Positions 1-11,100 of a stretch of DNA of 64,000 bases are shown piece by piece. The stretch is from Ovis canadensis (lineage: Eukaryota > Chordata > Mammalia > Artiodactyla > Bovidae). The first letter of the stretch is position 1; every line of letters begins with the position of its first letter. The position numbers and the translations under genes are program-made. The stretch is from positions 133,769,384-133,833,383 of the forward strand of contig NC_091250.1 of NCBI RefSeq assembly GCF_042477335.2, read 5' to 3'. Below the pieces are notes generated by a model that did no database searches, was not told where the DNA came from, and saw nothing but the letters and a program-made list of their open reading frames with translations.

Positions 1-1069
1 CTGATGCAACTCCAGAACTGAGATGCAGGAGAATTCAGGTATTCGAAAGAACAGTTTTTTTCATACTTGCCCCCTGGTGTGGCTGAAGCACGCCAGGGAC
101 CATTTACATCTTTAACAGAAGCTTCTTACTAGCCGGGAGGGGTCAACGGCAGAAGTCAGAGGGTAAGCCTCCGTGCCTTGGGTGGAGACCGCACAGTGGT
201 CCCAGCGCCTGGCGTTGCCTGTGGCTGCTGCCCTCCTCAGAGCCAGAGGGGCCTCCCTGCCAGTGGCCTTCGGGGTGACAGGTCCAGACGTGGGCCGAGA
301 GCTGCCACACACAGGAGCGTCCTTCCCGAACGGAGCCGTGGGCAGCGGCGCGGGGGGCAGTGGCCTCAGACCGCCTGCTCGGGCGAGAAGACGGGAGCTC
401 GGGGGGTCCTGGCTGGGGGCGGCGATGGGCACAGCCCCCCGATCTGTCCTTGCAGGCAGCATCGCCCACCGCCCTCAGCACCTTGGCCTGACGCCCCGAT
501 GCTCCAGCGAGCCTCAGGCACCCAGGTAGGTCCCACCCTTGGTTTCTGGGGGGCGCCGGGACCCTGCCAGTCCCATCCCGGGCTCTGAGGGAGGCTGTGC
601 TGTGGGCACCGCTTCACGTTCTTGAAGCTGAAAGGCGACATGGGCCACCATCACGAACACCCTGGAGGACCCATCCTGGCTGCAGGGCCCCGGGGGTGGC
701 AGGGTCCCCGGCAGGCAGGTAGCCGTTCTGCAGGTGCTGCCTGAGGGGCTCCAGCTGGAAGGGCCCACAGCATGCCCGGCCCAGTGACACCATGTGCAGC
801 GGCAGACGCGCCAGGCGTGGGCCGCCTCCCCCGGGGGCTCCTCAGCCCTGGGAGTGCAGGCAGTTTCTGCAGACGGCAGACCCTTCCTTCCCTCACCCCT
901 CACCCAGAGCCTGTCTCCACTTTGCCATTTAGCACCGCCCAGATCCCTGGCCTCCAGACCTCTGGCCCCCTGCCTGTGACTGACAAAGCCATCCCCTCGC
1001 CTGCCTAAACTCGGGCCGCAACCCAAACCTCCGAGGCCACTCACCCCATTCCATGTCAGGGGTCTGCTT

Positions 1070-1245
1070 CGTGCCCTCTGACCCCCAGACAGCCAGCCCC
1101 CAGGTGCATGCCCTTTGACCTCCAGGGAGTCGGTCCCCCTACTCCATGCCTTCTGATCCCCAGGAAACCAGCCCCCTTATGCACACCTTCTGACCCCCAG
1201 ACAGCCAGCCCCATCCCGCTCCGTGCCCTCTGACCCTCAGGGAGA
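1070..1245. repeat. Degenerate 38-41 bp tandem repeat
   Basis: GCCCTCTGACCCCCAG-like units recur at about 1073, 1109, 1147, 1186 and 1227, with diverged C-rich spacers (CAGCCAGCCCC). Confidence 0.7.
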
Positions 1246-1791
1246 TGCCCCCGGCTCCACTTCCCGGCTGTACCTTGCCTTTCTCAGCATCAGCACAGAG
1301 GCCCCTGGGAGACCCATGTGGATGCTGGGCCCTGTGAGTGAGCAGCGGTTCTCGGCACCCTGCTAGGATCACCACAGTCCAGACCGGGCCTCCCGTGAGG
1401 CTGCCTGCTGGGCGCTGTGTGGGGGCTGCTCCCGCTGGACCTGTGGCCCCAGGCCGGCCGTGTGCCCTTCGAAACTGAGACGCAACCGACCCTTGAAAGA
1501 CCACGCAGTCAAAGGCACTGCTGATTTTATCTATCAAATTTGCTGCTAGGATCCCGGCCCTGCAGATGCCCCGTGAGTGGCCAAGGCAGAGCCCGGCGCC
1601 TGCGGCGGGCAGAGGGGCAGCACCCAGGCAGCCCATCAGCGTCTCAGGGCTGATGCAGAGGCAGCGTCCAGGTAGGCGGGGCCCAGGGAGCAGCCGGAGC
1701 CCAGCGCGAGAGCCCCCGCGGCCCCTCACAGTGGCCCTGTCTCCCTGCAGGGCCTGCAGGCCTCGGGGGGCTTGCACGCGAGTGACAGAGG

Positions 1792-1912
1792 CTCCTCCCA
1801 TCTGGGCGTCCACGGGGCACTCGGCACGGCTCACAGCAGGCTCCTCCCGTCTGGGCGTCCGCGGGGCACTCGGCACGGCTGACAGCAGGCCCCTCCCGTC
1901 TGGGTGTCCGTG
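1792..1912. repeat. 49-bp tandem repeat, about 2.5 copies
   Basis: CTCCTCCCATCTGGGCGTCC begins units at 1792 and 1841, with a partial third at 1890. The first two differ at only a few bases. Confidence 0.9.
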
Positions 1913-4054
1913 CCGCCCGCCTGCTGCTTCCCGACAGAGCGGCTCGGCCACGCGGGTGAATAAATGGCCACCGGGCTGCCTGGGCCAGCAGTGGGGCGCG
2001 TCTGCTCTTTACTCCGTAGGCCCTCCTTACAGGCAGCCGGCCCCCACCTCCCTGCTGGGGACCGCGACAGGCTTCTGGGAGGTGGCGGGCTGGTCCAGGC
2101 CACGGCGGGGATGAGGCTGGCGATGTGGCCTCACGGGCAGGATCCGTCCCTGACCCCGTCACGTGCGGGCTCGTGTGTCTCCAGCTGTGGGCTTCACGTG
2201 ACCTCCCGGGGGCCAGGTGCGCCCTCCTCACCCCATGTGGCTTCGGACACGGCGGGCTGGAAAGACAGAACTATGGTCCTCACGTCGCAGTTAGCTGAGA
2301 CCTGCCCCCAGAGCCCTAGGTCCTCTCACCTGGGTCAAGCCCACGGCCGAGCTTGCTGAGAGCAGGTGATCCTCTGCCCTGGGGGGCTGAGCAGGGCAGG
2401 CGGTGCTCCGCCCTGGCCTCCACGCTGCGGGCATCAGAAGTGCTCCTGAGGGCACAGGTGGTGCTAGCCGGTCTGCCTGGGCACACGCCTGCAGGGTGAG
2501 CATGATGCCCCAGACAGGGATGTGGGCGCCGTGCAGGGCAGACAGCTCGGCAGGAGGGGCGAGGGCGGCGGGACCAGAGGGGGCTCGGCGGCCACAGAGG
2601 AGCCCTCGTGATGCCGCCTCCAGGCTTCCTGCAGGTGGAGCCCTGGCTCCGTGGGTCTGGGGCCTGGTCTGTCCTCAGCTCTGAATTCCCCTCTTCCATC
2701 ACCTCGTCTCACTTTTCAGAGAAAACCCCCGATGCCACGTTGTCAGCGTCGTTTATTCTTTAGCTTTGGTGCTTTTCACATTGGAGTTTCAGTCTCAAGG
2801 GCATCTAATCGGGCTCATGCCTCCTGCCCTCTGTGCGTGGCTCACCACTAGCACCAGCACCCCGACTCTCCTCTCGGCAGCTTTCTTCATTGGAAAGGCA
2901 AGACTGAGCACAAATCCGAATGGCAGTGCACACGCTGCTGTAGGCAACCACCCACAGCCCAGCGCCCAAGGCTCCCGCTCAGACCTTCCGTCCGGGCCGC
3001 GCCAGCACCAGAGCCAGCCCCGGCCCAGCAGGGGGGCGCTGCGTGAGGGGGCGGGTCAGAGCCGACGGCCTCGGCCTGCCTGGGCCCCACGTGTCCTGGC
3101 AGCTCAGGCCTGTGCCGTCCTGCCTGGTGGCCAGTGGCCTAGAGGTGGCCGTGTCCAGGGACAGCCGGGCCCGCCCAGTGTGGCAGCCACACTTGGCCAG
3201 GTGGGGCCCTCACCCCGCCCTGGGCGTGGAGTCAGGTGTGACTCGCCCCACGTGTCACATGAGGACACCCGCAGCCCGGGGGCTGTGTGACAGCCTAGCC
3301 CCCTGGCCGTTCCATCCCTGCAGCCTCCACACAGTGGTGCCTCAGCTGGCTCTGGCCTGGGGACTGAGCTTGGCCAACCCAGTAGGGCCTGGTGTGGACA
3401 AGACCGTGTATCACACAAACCCTCCTTCGAGGGCCAGGGGAGTGTGAGTGTGTCTGTCTGTGAGTTTTAAAGGAAATCTGAATTTTAAGGGGAAGCAGAA
3501 CATGAGGCTGAAATGAGCAAGGTGGGGCAGGAGACGCCAGTGCCGCGCAGGCCTGTGAGGAGGGGCTCAGACGGGCTAGACAGCGGACAGAGCCTGGCCA
3601 CGAGGCCGCTCGGGAGAGTGGGCCTCCATCTGGTCACTGCCCGTCTCCTTCGAGAAGCTCGCTGTTAATAATGCTGCTCTTCCCAGCGAATGGAACCGTC
3701 CAGGGTGAGCAGGCTGCTCAGACCACATCCTCCTGGGTCACCCCCCGCCACGTGGGCCCCGTGTCCAGGAAAGGGGGCCGCCTCCAGGCTGCTGGGGAGT
3801 CTGAGAGCTCAGGCAAGAAAGCAAGGCAAACCACAAGATAGGTGGGGGATGTAGCTGTACCCCAGGCTGGGTCTGCAGAGTGAGGACCGTGGAGCATGCT
3901 GGGGGGCGAGCCCCCGAGCAAGGGGAGGGGCCCACGCTGGGTCCAAGAGAAGCCCTGGTGCCTGGTGGCCCTGGGGATGCTCAGCCAACCTCTGACGGTG
4001 TGTCTGCTGTGGTGACTTCTTTCTCATCTGATTCCAAGATCATGCCTATTCACA

Positions 4055-4523
4055 CGTTGCTTTGTCAACAAAGGTCCTTCTAGTCAAAGCTATGGCTTTT
4101 CCAGTAGTCATGTACAGATGTGAGAGTTGGACTATAAAGAAAGGTGAGCACCGAAGAATTGATGCTTTTGAACTGTGGTGCTGGAGAAGACTCTTGAGAG
4201 TCCCTTGGACTGCAAGGAGATCCAACCAGCCCATCCTAAAGGAGATCAGTCCTGAGTTTGTTGGAAGGACTGATGTTGAAGCTGAAACTCCAATGTTTTG
4301 GCCACCTGAAGAGCTGACACTGGAATAGACCCTGACGCTGGGGAAGACTGAGGGCAGGAGGAGAAGGGGGCGACAGAGGATGAGGTGGTTGGGTGGCATC
4401 ACTGACTCAACGGACTTGAGTTTGAGCAAGCTCCGGGAGTTGGTGATGGACAGGGAGGCCTGGCGCGCTGCAGTCCACGGGGCCGCAGAGTCAGATGTGC
4501 ATGAGCGACTAACTGAACTGAAC
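4055..4523 (+). repeat. BovB LINE 3' fragment
   Basis: It encodes the C-terminal part of BovB ORF2 (AMAFPVVMYRCESWTIKKG, then [19 protein letters not shown]) with interruptions, and ends in the typical GACTAACTGAACTGAAC tail. It is 5'-truncated. Confidence 0.9.
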
Positions 4524-6411
4524 CTGTTCATTGAGCCCAGGACGGCAGGTGGGAGGTGTGTCCTCTCCGGTGGCCCCTCCGGCATCTGGACTGACCTCAG
4601 CTCGGGTGCATTCGGCCGCCTCACCCACGCTGGAGACACAGCGTGTTCCCAGCGTGTCCTTTCCTCAGAAGCCGGCTCAGTGGGTCAGGTCACTGGCTGT
4701 GCGCTTGGTGAACCTGGGCTCGCCTGCGGGGCTCCCAGGCCGGCTGGTGGGGCGCTCGTCCGGGGGCCCCCTGGGCTGTGCCCCGCCCCCTGTGCTGCGC
4801 CCCACCCCCTGTGCTGCTCCCATCTCGGGGCGCCCGCAGCATGCCGGGCGCAGGCGGCCACGCAGTCCTCAGTGCCCGCGATGGGGCGCCCCCGGGACGA
4901 GGCTGGAGAAGGGTGCACAGGACCCCCGCAGGTCACAAGGGCCCTCAAGCTCCTGACCCGGGGACTCAGCTGGGGGTGCCCTGCAGGGCCAGCAGACAAC
5001 CCGGGGGCGTGCGGGGTCTGGAGCGTCCCAGGACGGGATTCAGTGGTTCTGGTGTGAGGCGGGCTGAGGGGGGCCGAGAGGCGAGGAGGGCCCAGAGGAG
5101 GCCTGAGCAGTCAGCAGGGGAGGTCAGAGGGCGGGGCCAGGAGAGGTGGCGTGCCCACAGCAGGGACCACCCCCCGGGGACCAGCCGGGTTGGAGCACCC
5201 GTGGGGGCACCCCTAGGGACGCACACCTGTCCCCCAGCTCTCCGTGTTCAGGTGTTGCTCTCAGCCCCATCTGCTCACAGGCACATCACATCCTACATGT
5301 CTCTGAGGCCAGACCCTCCCAGGGAGATCTCAGAGGGCGCCCAGCGTCTGCCCCTCCTGCCGCCCCCGCGAGCCGGCCCTGGAGGGCGTCCCAGCCCCTC
5401 CGCCCGCACGGCCCCTGGGGTCCGGGATCCGCTGCCATCAGGCGTCCCGGGCATCACCCGTCTGAGACAAAGCCGAGAATGGCTGGCAGAAGCCTCGCTT
5501 CAGCCGTAAAGTTTCCATGAACAAACAGCGTCGAGTTAGGGATAATTTACAGTCGCTGGATGTGTTTTTCCAAAGTGAAAGTGTTCCGAGCAGCACTATT
5601 TCCCGGCACAGCGAGTGAACTGCCGCCAGCCTGGGGGCCTGGGCCAGCCCGCAGGGAGCTTCACGGAGCCGTCCCGAGGCCTCGGGGCAGACAGGAAGCC
5701 CGGGGGGCTGAAAGCCGGGGAGAGGAGCCCCCAGGCCCCCTGGCCCAACCATGCCCGCCTGAGAGGAGCAGACAGGAGGTTGGGCCCCCCCGGGCCGACC
5801 CCCGCGTGCACGGCCTCTGAGAGCACAGGGCCATTCCACGCCCCTCAGAGCCACGAAGGAGGGCTTGAAGGGGTTTTCATTTCAGACTAATAGGAAATTC
5901 CTGGAATTCTTCAGTGGTAAATCCAGGCTCCTGCGTGGAGTTCATGGAGCCGCAGAGCCGGGACATACGTGGCGGGAGGGGGCTGGCGTCTTGGGACCCC
6001 CGACCCCCGGGGTCTGGTGGTAAAGGCAGCCGGCTGGTTGGGCCCACCACCCCCTCCGGGCAACCACTGGCTGGAGACACAGGGCCCCCCCCCCGCTGTC
6101 TGCATAAGCCAGTGTCCAAAACCCCGAGAGGCCTGAGATGGGACAGCCGTCCCGGCTCGTGTGCGTCTAGGCACAGCCACCAGCCCCGCTCCACAGACCA
6201 CGTGGCCCCCAGGCTCCCGACACCGGCCACCTGGACACGGGCCAGTCACCACCCCGGCTCTATTCAGCCCCACTGTCGAGCTTCAGCTCCACTTCCAACG
6301 TGGACAGACCCTCACAGAACAGTCACAGAGTCAGACGCGTGCGGAGGACCCGCCACTCTCTCCTTGGACTCCCCGCTGTGGACAGGGGTCCACCTGCTTC
6401 ACCACTTGGGC

Positions 6412-6480
6412 GGTGCACACGTGTCTGCACGCACACGTCTGTGTGCACATGCGTGTCTGCACACGCACACGTGTGCCCAG
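6412..6480. repeat. Alternating purine-pyrimidine tract
   Basis: Mixed GTGCACACGTGT-type dinucleotides, with several CACGTG hexamers, over about 65 bp. The composition can adopt Z-DNA. Confidence 0.75.
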
Positions 6481-6607
6481 GCCTGCCCTTCGCGTAGAGT
6501 GGCTCTAATCCTGGTTTCATCTGCTGTTCTCTCGTGGCCAGCGCAGGTGTCCAGATGGAGAACCACTCACGTGCTTCCAGGCACCAAGGGTTGGCACACC
6601 CGCTGGT

Positions 6608-6742
6608 GATGAGCTCCGCGTGGACACACGAGCTCCACGGGGACACAAGCTCTGCATGGACACACGAGCTCCACATGGACAGAGAACTCCACGTGGACAT
6701 ACGGCCTCCATGAGGACACACGAGCTCCGCGTGACATGTCTC
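6608..6742. repeat. 18-bp-type tandem repeat with SacI-like core
   Basis: Degenerate GAGCTCCACGTGGACACA units repeated about seven times. Sharp in its centre, decayed at the edges. Confidence 0.8.
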
Positions 6743-7198
6743 CCAGCTCTACACGGCTCCCTCTGCCCCTTCACCTTCCAGGGATACCACTGCCTTGCAG
6801 TAATATGCTCTCTGCCGGGGGTCCTCCTGACACCTGGCGCAGACAGGCACACGGGATGGGGTGGGGCGGGCACTGCACACAGCAAAACAGAACAAGTGCT
6901 GCGTGCCACCGGCTGGTCACATCGAGGACAGACCCAGAGCGGCGATGCAGAGCTCAGCGAGTAGGATGCTGAGCGCGCGTCCTGGTCCACCGCAGCCTGG
7001 AAGCTGGCGCGGACGTCGCACAGACACAGCAGGCGCACGCCGAGACCTTGCCGGCCCGGGGCGGGGCTGGGCAGCACAGCTGCTGGTCGGGCTTGCAGTC
7101 GGGTGCGGAAAGCGTCCCAGAACTGGAGACGTGATGGAGGCCTCGGGCCTACACACTTTAAAATGCTTACAGCAGTACGTTTCGTGAAATGTAGAGCT

Positions 7199-7470
7199 TC
7201 AGTTCAGTTCAGTCGCTCAGTTGTGTCCGACCCCTTGCAACCCCATGGACTGCAGCACGCCAGGCCTCCCTGTCCATCACCAACTCCTGGAGCTTACTCA
7301 AACTTGAGTCCATCGAGTTGGTGATGCCATCCAGCCATCTCATCCTCTGTTGTCCCCTTCTCCTCCCGCCTTCAATCTTTCCCAGCACTGGGGTCTTTTC
7401 CAATGAGCCAGTTCTTCGCATCAGGTGGCCGAAGAATTGAAGTTTCAGCTTCAGCGTCCGTCCTTCCAAC
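7199..7470 (-). repeat. BovB LINE 3' fragment, minus orientation
   Basis: It begins on the plus strand with TTCAGTTCAGTTCAGTCGCT, the reverse of the BovB 3' end. It covers only the terminal 270 bp or so of the LINE. The minus frame reads [19 protein letters not shown]. Confidence 0.9.
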
Positions 7471-7590
7471 GTAGAGTTTACCATGATAAAAAAAACTGAA
7501 GGCACACTGAGATTGACTTCAAGACACTGACACATGGAAACATTTCCACAGTTTGAAAGGGTCCATGTAACTCACACCAATGTGGAAAGT

Positions 7591-8150
7591 GGGCAGCCAT
7601 GAAATTAAAAGACGCTTACTCCTTGGAAGAAAATTTATGACCAACCTAGATATCATATTCAAAAGCAGAGATATTACTTTGCCGACTAAGGTCTGTCTAG
7701 TCAAGGCTATGGTTTTTCCAGTAGTCATGTATGGATGTGAGAGTTGGACTGTGAAGAAAGCTGGAGCGCCGAAGAACTGATGCTTTTGAACTGTAGTCTT
7801 GGAGAAGACTCTTGAGAGTCCCTTGGACTGCAAGGAGATCCAACCAGTCCATCCTAAAGGAGATCAGCCCTGGGATTTCCTTGGAAGGAATGATGCTAAA
7901 GCTGAAACTCCAGTACTTTGGCCACCTCATGCAAAGAGTTGACTCATTGGAAAAGACTCTGATGTGGGGAGGGGTTGGGGGCAGGAGGAGAAGGGGACGA
8001 CAGAGGATGAGATGGCTGGATGGCATCACGGACTCGATGGATGTGAGTTTGAGTGAACTCCGGGCGTTGGTGATGGACAGGGAGGCCTGGTGTGCTGCGA
8101 TTCATGGGGTCGCAAAGAGTTGGACACAAGTGAGCGACTGAACTGAACTG
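7591..8150 (+). repeat. BovB LINE 3' fragment, plus orientation
   Basis: A 560-bp 5'-truncated copy. It starts within the segment encoding SHEIKRRLLLGRKFMTNLD and ends in GAGCGACTGAACTGAACTGA. It lies head-to-head with the copy at 7199-7470 across 120 bp. Confidence 0.92.
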
Positions 8151-11100
8151 AGGCTGTGTGGGTGGAGTCCGGTCACACACCTGCTTCTGGGGACACCTTA
8201 GTAAGCGGGAGGGAAGGCTACTGGCCAGGGGGGCAGAGTCCACGCCCGTTTGGAGAGGCCTTGGGAGCCCTCTGCGCCTCAGCTGCCTGCGGTCTCAGGA
8301 CCCCACCCCCGTGGCCCCGGATCCCAGAGGTCCAGGGAGGGGGCAATGGGCAGTGGGGCTTGGGAGGTGGATGGCCAGCCCCCTGAGGAGGGGCTGGGGA
8401 CCCCCAGGGAGACCGTGCGACCATGCTCAGCGCCTGCCCTAGCTGGCTCCGGAGCCAGGGCCCAGCCCAGCATCTGGTGGGCGGTGGTGTCCAGGGGCAG
8501 GCAGCCGTGCCGATTGAACACATGGCCGTGCAGCCACGCTTAGGACACGGGGAGCAGCTGGACGCACACCAACAGCACGCTTGCCCCAGCCCCTCCCAGG
8601 GCTTTTCACTCTGAGCCTCTTTAAAAACCTCATTTGTTACCGAGTTTACCTCTCTAGACAGCAACCAGGCGCTCAGCAACTTTCATTCCTGGTGCCCTGC
8701 TCCTGCCCCGCGGTAGGTGCCCGTGAGTCCTCACACAGGACACGCTCTGGCTGAGGGGAACGCCCTCCAGCCCAGAACCATCCCCGCCATGGCTTCTGGG
8801 CCAGGCTGGTGGCCACAGGCCCAGAGGCTGGGGGACTGTGGCTCCCATCTCACCTAGACCACCAGGTCCCACAAGATGTGCCCCAGAGACGAGCACAGAC
8901 CGCAGATACGGGAATGAGGAGGGCAGCTGAGGGCCCAGAGTCACTAGTGGTCGCTGCTGTGCCCACTGGACTCACGGCCCAGGCATTCAGCACAGGCAGG
9001 CACAGCCGCTCCCAGGAGCCGGGCAGGGCCAGCAGCCGCAAGCCCAGCGTGCTCCAGGAGGGCACAGGCGACTGGAAGGGGCTGGACGGGGCTGGCAGAC
9101 CCCAGAGGCAGCGCATTGCCACGAGGCGGCGGCAGGATGGGGCACAGAGGGCAAAGCTCTCCTCTCTCCCACCATCGTCCTCTCCGTCGGGAAAACTGCT
9201 TTCAGAAGAGCCCACCCGACCCAAGGACCCGTGGACGTGCTCAGCAGGGATGCACTGGGCGGGCACACCAGCGCTCGCGCCACGGGACTCAGGTTGGATT
9301 TGGCAGCTCAGGCACCGTGTAGAGCAGAGAATGGCTGAGACTCATCAAGGTGGTGGTCTCGGGACCCTTTGGGCCTCAGGGAGGATGGGGACCAGCCCAT
9401 GGCCCTCTGGCTGCAGGCGGCTGGCGGTACGGCCCCCCAGCCCAGGGCCACGTGGCAGCCCAGCCTCATTCCCCTGAGCTCCTGTCCTGGCAGAGTCGGC
9501 CCCAGCACCAGCCGGGGGCCTGGCAGAGGGCGCCTGCGCACTTGGGGCTCTGACACCCGCAGCCTGCCCAGTGCCTCCCCCGGCCAGCACTCCCGCTGAT
9601 GCGCAAAAGCACCTGGCCCCCAGAAGAGGATCCAAGTGCAGCCGCGAAGCGCAGCAGGGGTGGGAAGAGTCCCATAACTGGGGTCACAACCCTTTTTCAG
9701 AAAGATGTGTTTTGTCCGCCAGAGGACCCTGGCGCCGTGGCCTTGCCACCAGGGAGTGCAGCACCGCCTGCAGGCCAGGACAGGCAGCCCAACCAGATGC
9801 AGAGAAGGCCCCCGCCTGGCCCAGGCACAGAAGCCAGGGCTGCCCCACCCGCCTCCCTACCCTGCCCTGCCCCGCAAAGGGCTGGCCGGCCACGGGCGCG
9901 CTGAGTCTCCCTGCTGCAAGCCAGGGCAGCGTGGCTGGGGTGACTGGCACCCCCATGGAGGTGGGCTGACCGGGAGGCCAGGCCAGGACCAGGCGTGGGG
10001 TTGGCAGGGGGCGCAGAGCTGCCCTGTGGCCACAGGGCTGGGCCAGCTCCACCACCTCCACTGGGCGGCACCCTGCCCAGGTAAGGTGCCCTGCCTGGTG
10101 TCCAGAGCCACCTGGGACAGGATGTGGCCCCGGGACACACTCCGGCCACAGGCACTACATGTGAGCGGCCGGCCTGGGTCACTGTGTCCAGGAGCCCAGC
10201 TGGAAGCTCTGCTGGCCAATTCTGACACCTCCAGGACCCTGTCAGGCGAACCCCTCCCCACCCCGGGCACCCACGACGCTGTCCCCAAGCCCCTGGGGCG
10301 GCGCCCGGGCTGGGCAGACTGAGGGATACCTGGACATGGGGACAGAGGCACAGGTGCGCGTGACGTGGGGGGTGCGGGGGGACCCTTGCATGGCCCCGCT
10401 GGGGGTCTGCACACCGTCCTGGGGGTGTGGTCCAGGTGGGCAGCTGCTGTTTCTGGCCTCAGGTGACTCGGCTCTGATTCCAGCGTCAGGCCAGCAGGAA
10501 GGGAGCCTGGTGGGCGCGGGCAGATGCCCAGGAGAGGCCCCACATTGTGCTCCCCCTGTCCCCTGTCCGAAGCCCCCGCGCCATGCCCTCCACGGCAGTC
10601 AGCGCTCAGGCCCTCCTGGGCCTTTCTCCCGAGCCGACGCCTCTGGGCGTCTCCTCTGTCGCAGCCGGCTTCCGCTTCTTTCACATCTTCCACCTCAGGG
10701 CCTTCCCCCCACCACCCCAGGTGGATGCTTTCGAGCGAGCGGGTCTCCATGTGGGAGGCGCGTCCTTGCCGAGGAGTCTGTTTTCTTTTCTGTGGAGCTG
10801 GAATCTGCAGCTCCTGCGTAAACCCGGAGGTCGTTCACGTCCCCGGTGAGGAAGCACAGCTGTGGTTTCCTGGCTTGTGCCCCGGTGCTGGGCCCCCCCA
10901 GCCACTCCGCTCGTCCCCACTCCAGGGAGGACCTGGGGTTACCACGGCTCCTAGATGCCCCCGCAGGTCACGGGGGCATGTGGCTCCCCTGGGCCGAAGG
11001 CCAGTCTTGCAGTGGGCCTCCCAGGACCACCTCCAGCTCCTGCCCAGAGGAGCCTCCGCTGGGGACTGAGAACTCCCTCCCAGGCCAGCATCCTGTCCAC

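Larger units (their letters stand above)
1..4054. other. Intergenic, GC-rich, no gene supported
   Basis: DNA at the distal end of the interval downstream of FGFRL1. Many overlapping open frames exist on both strands, but none has recognisable domains, splice support or a family match. The mammalian neighbour on this side is RNF212, whose exons I could not identify here. Confidence 0.7.
4524..7198. other. Intergenic; one candidate conserved element
   Basis: Mostly GC-rich unique DNA plus the two short repeats at 6412-6742. The block 5480-5625 is lower in GC and contains ATGAACAAACAG (forkhead-like) and TTCCAAAGTGAAAG. It looks like non-coding regulatory DNA and not a gene. Confidence 0.45.
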
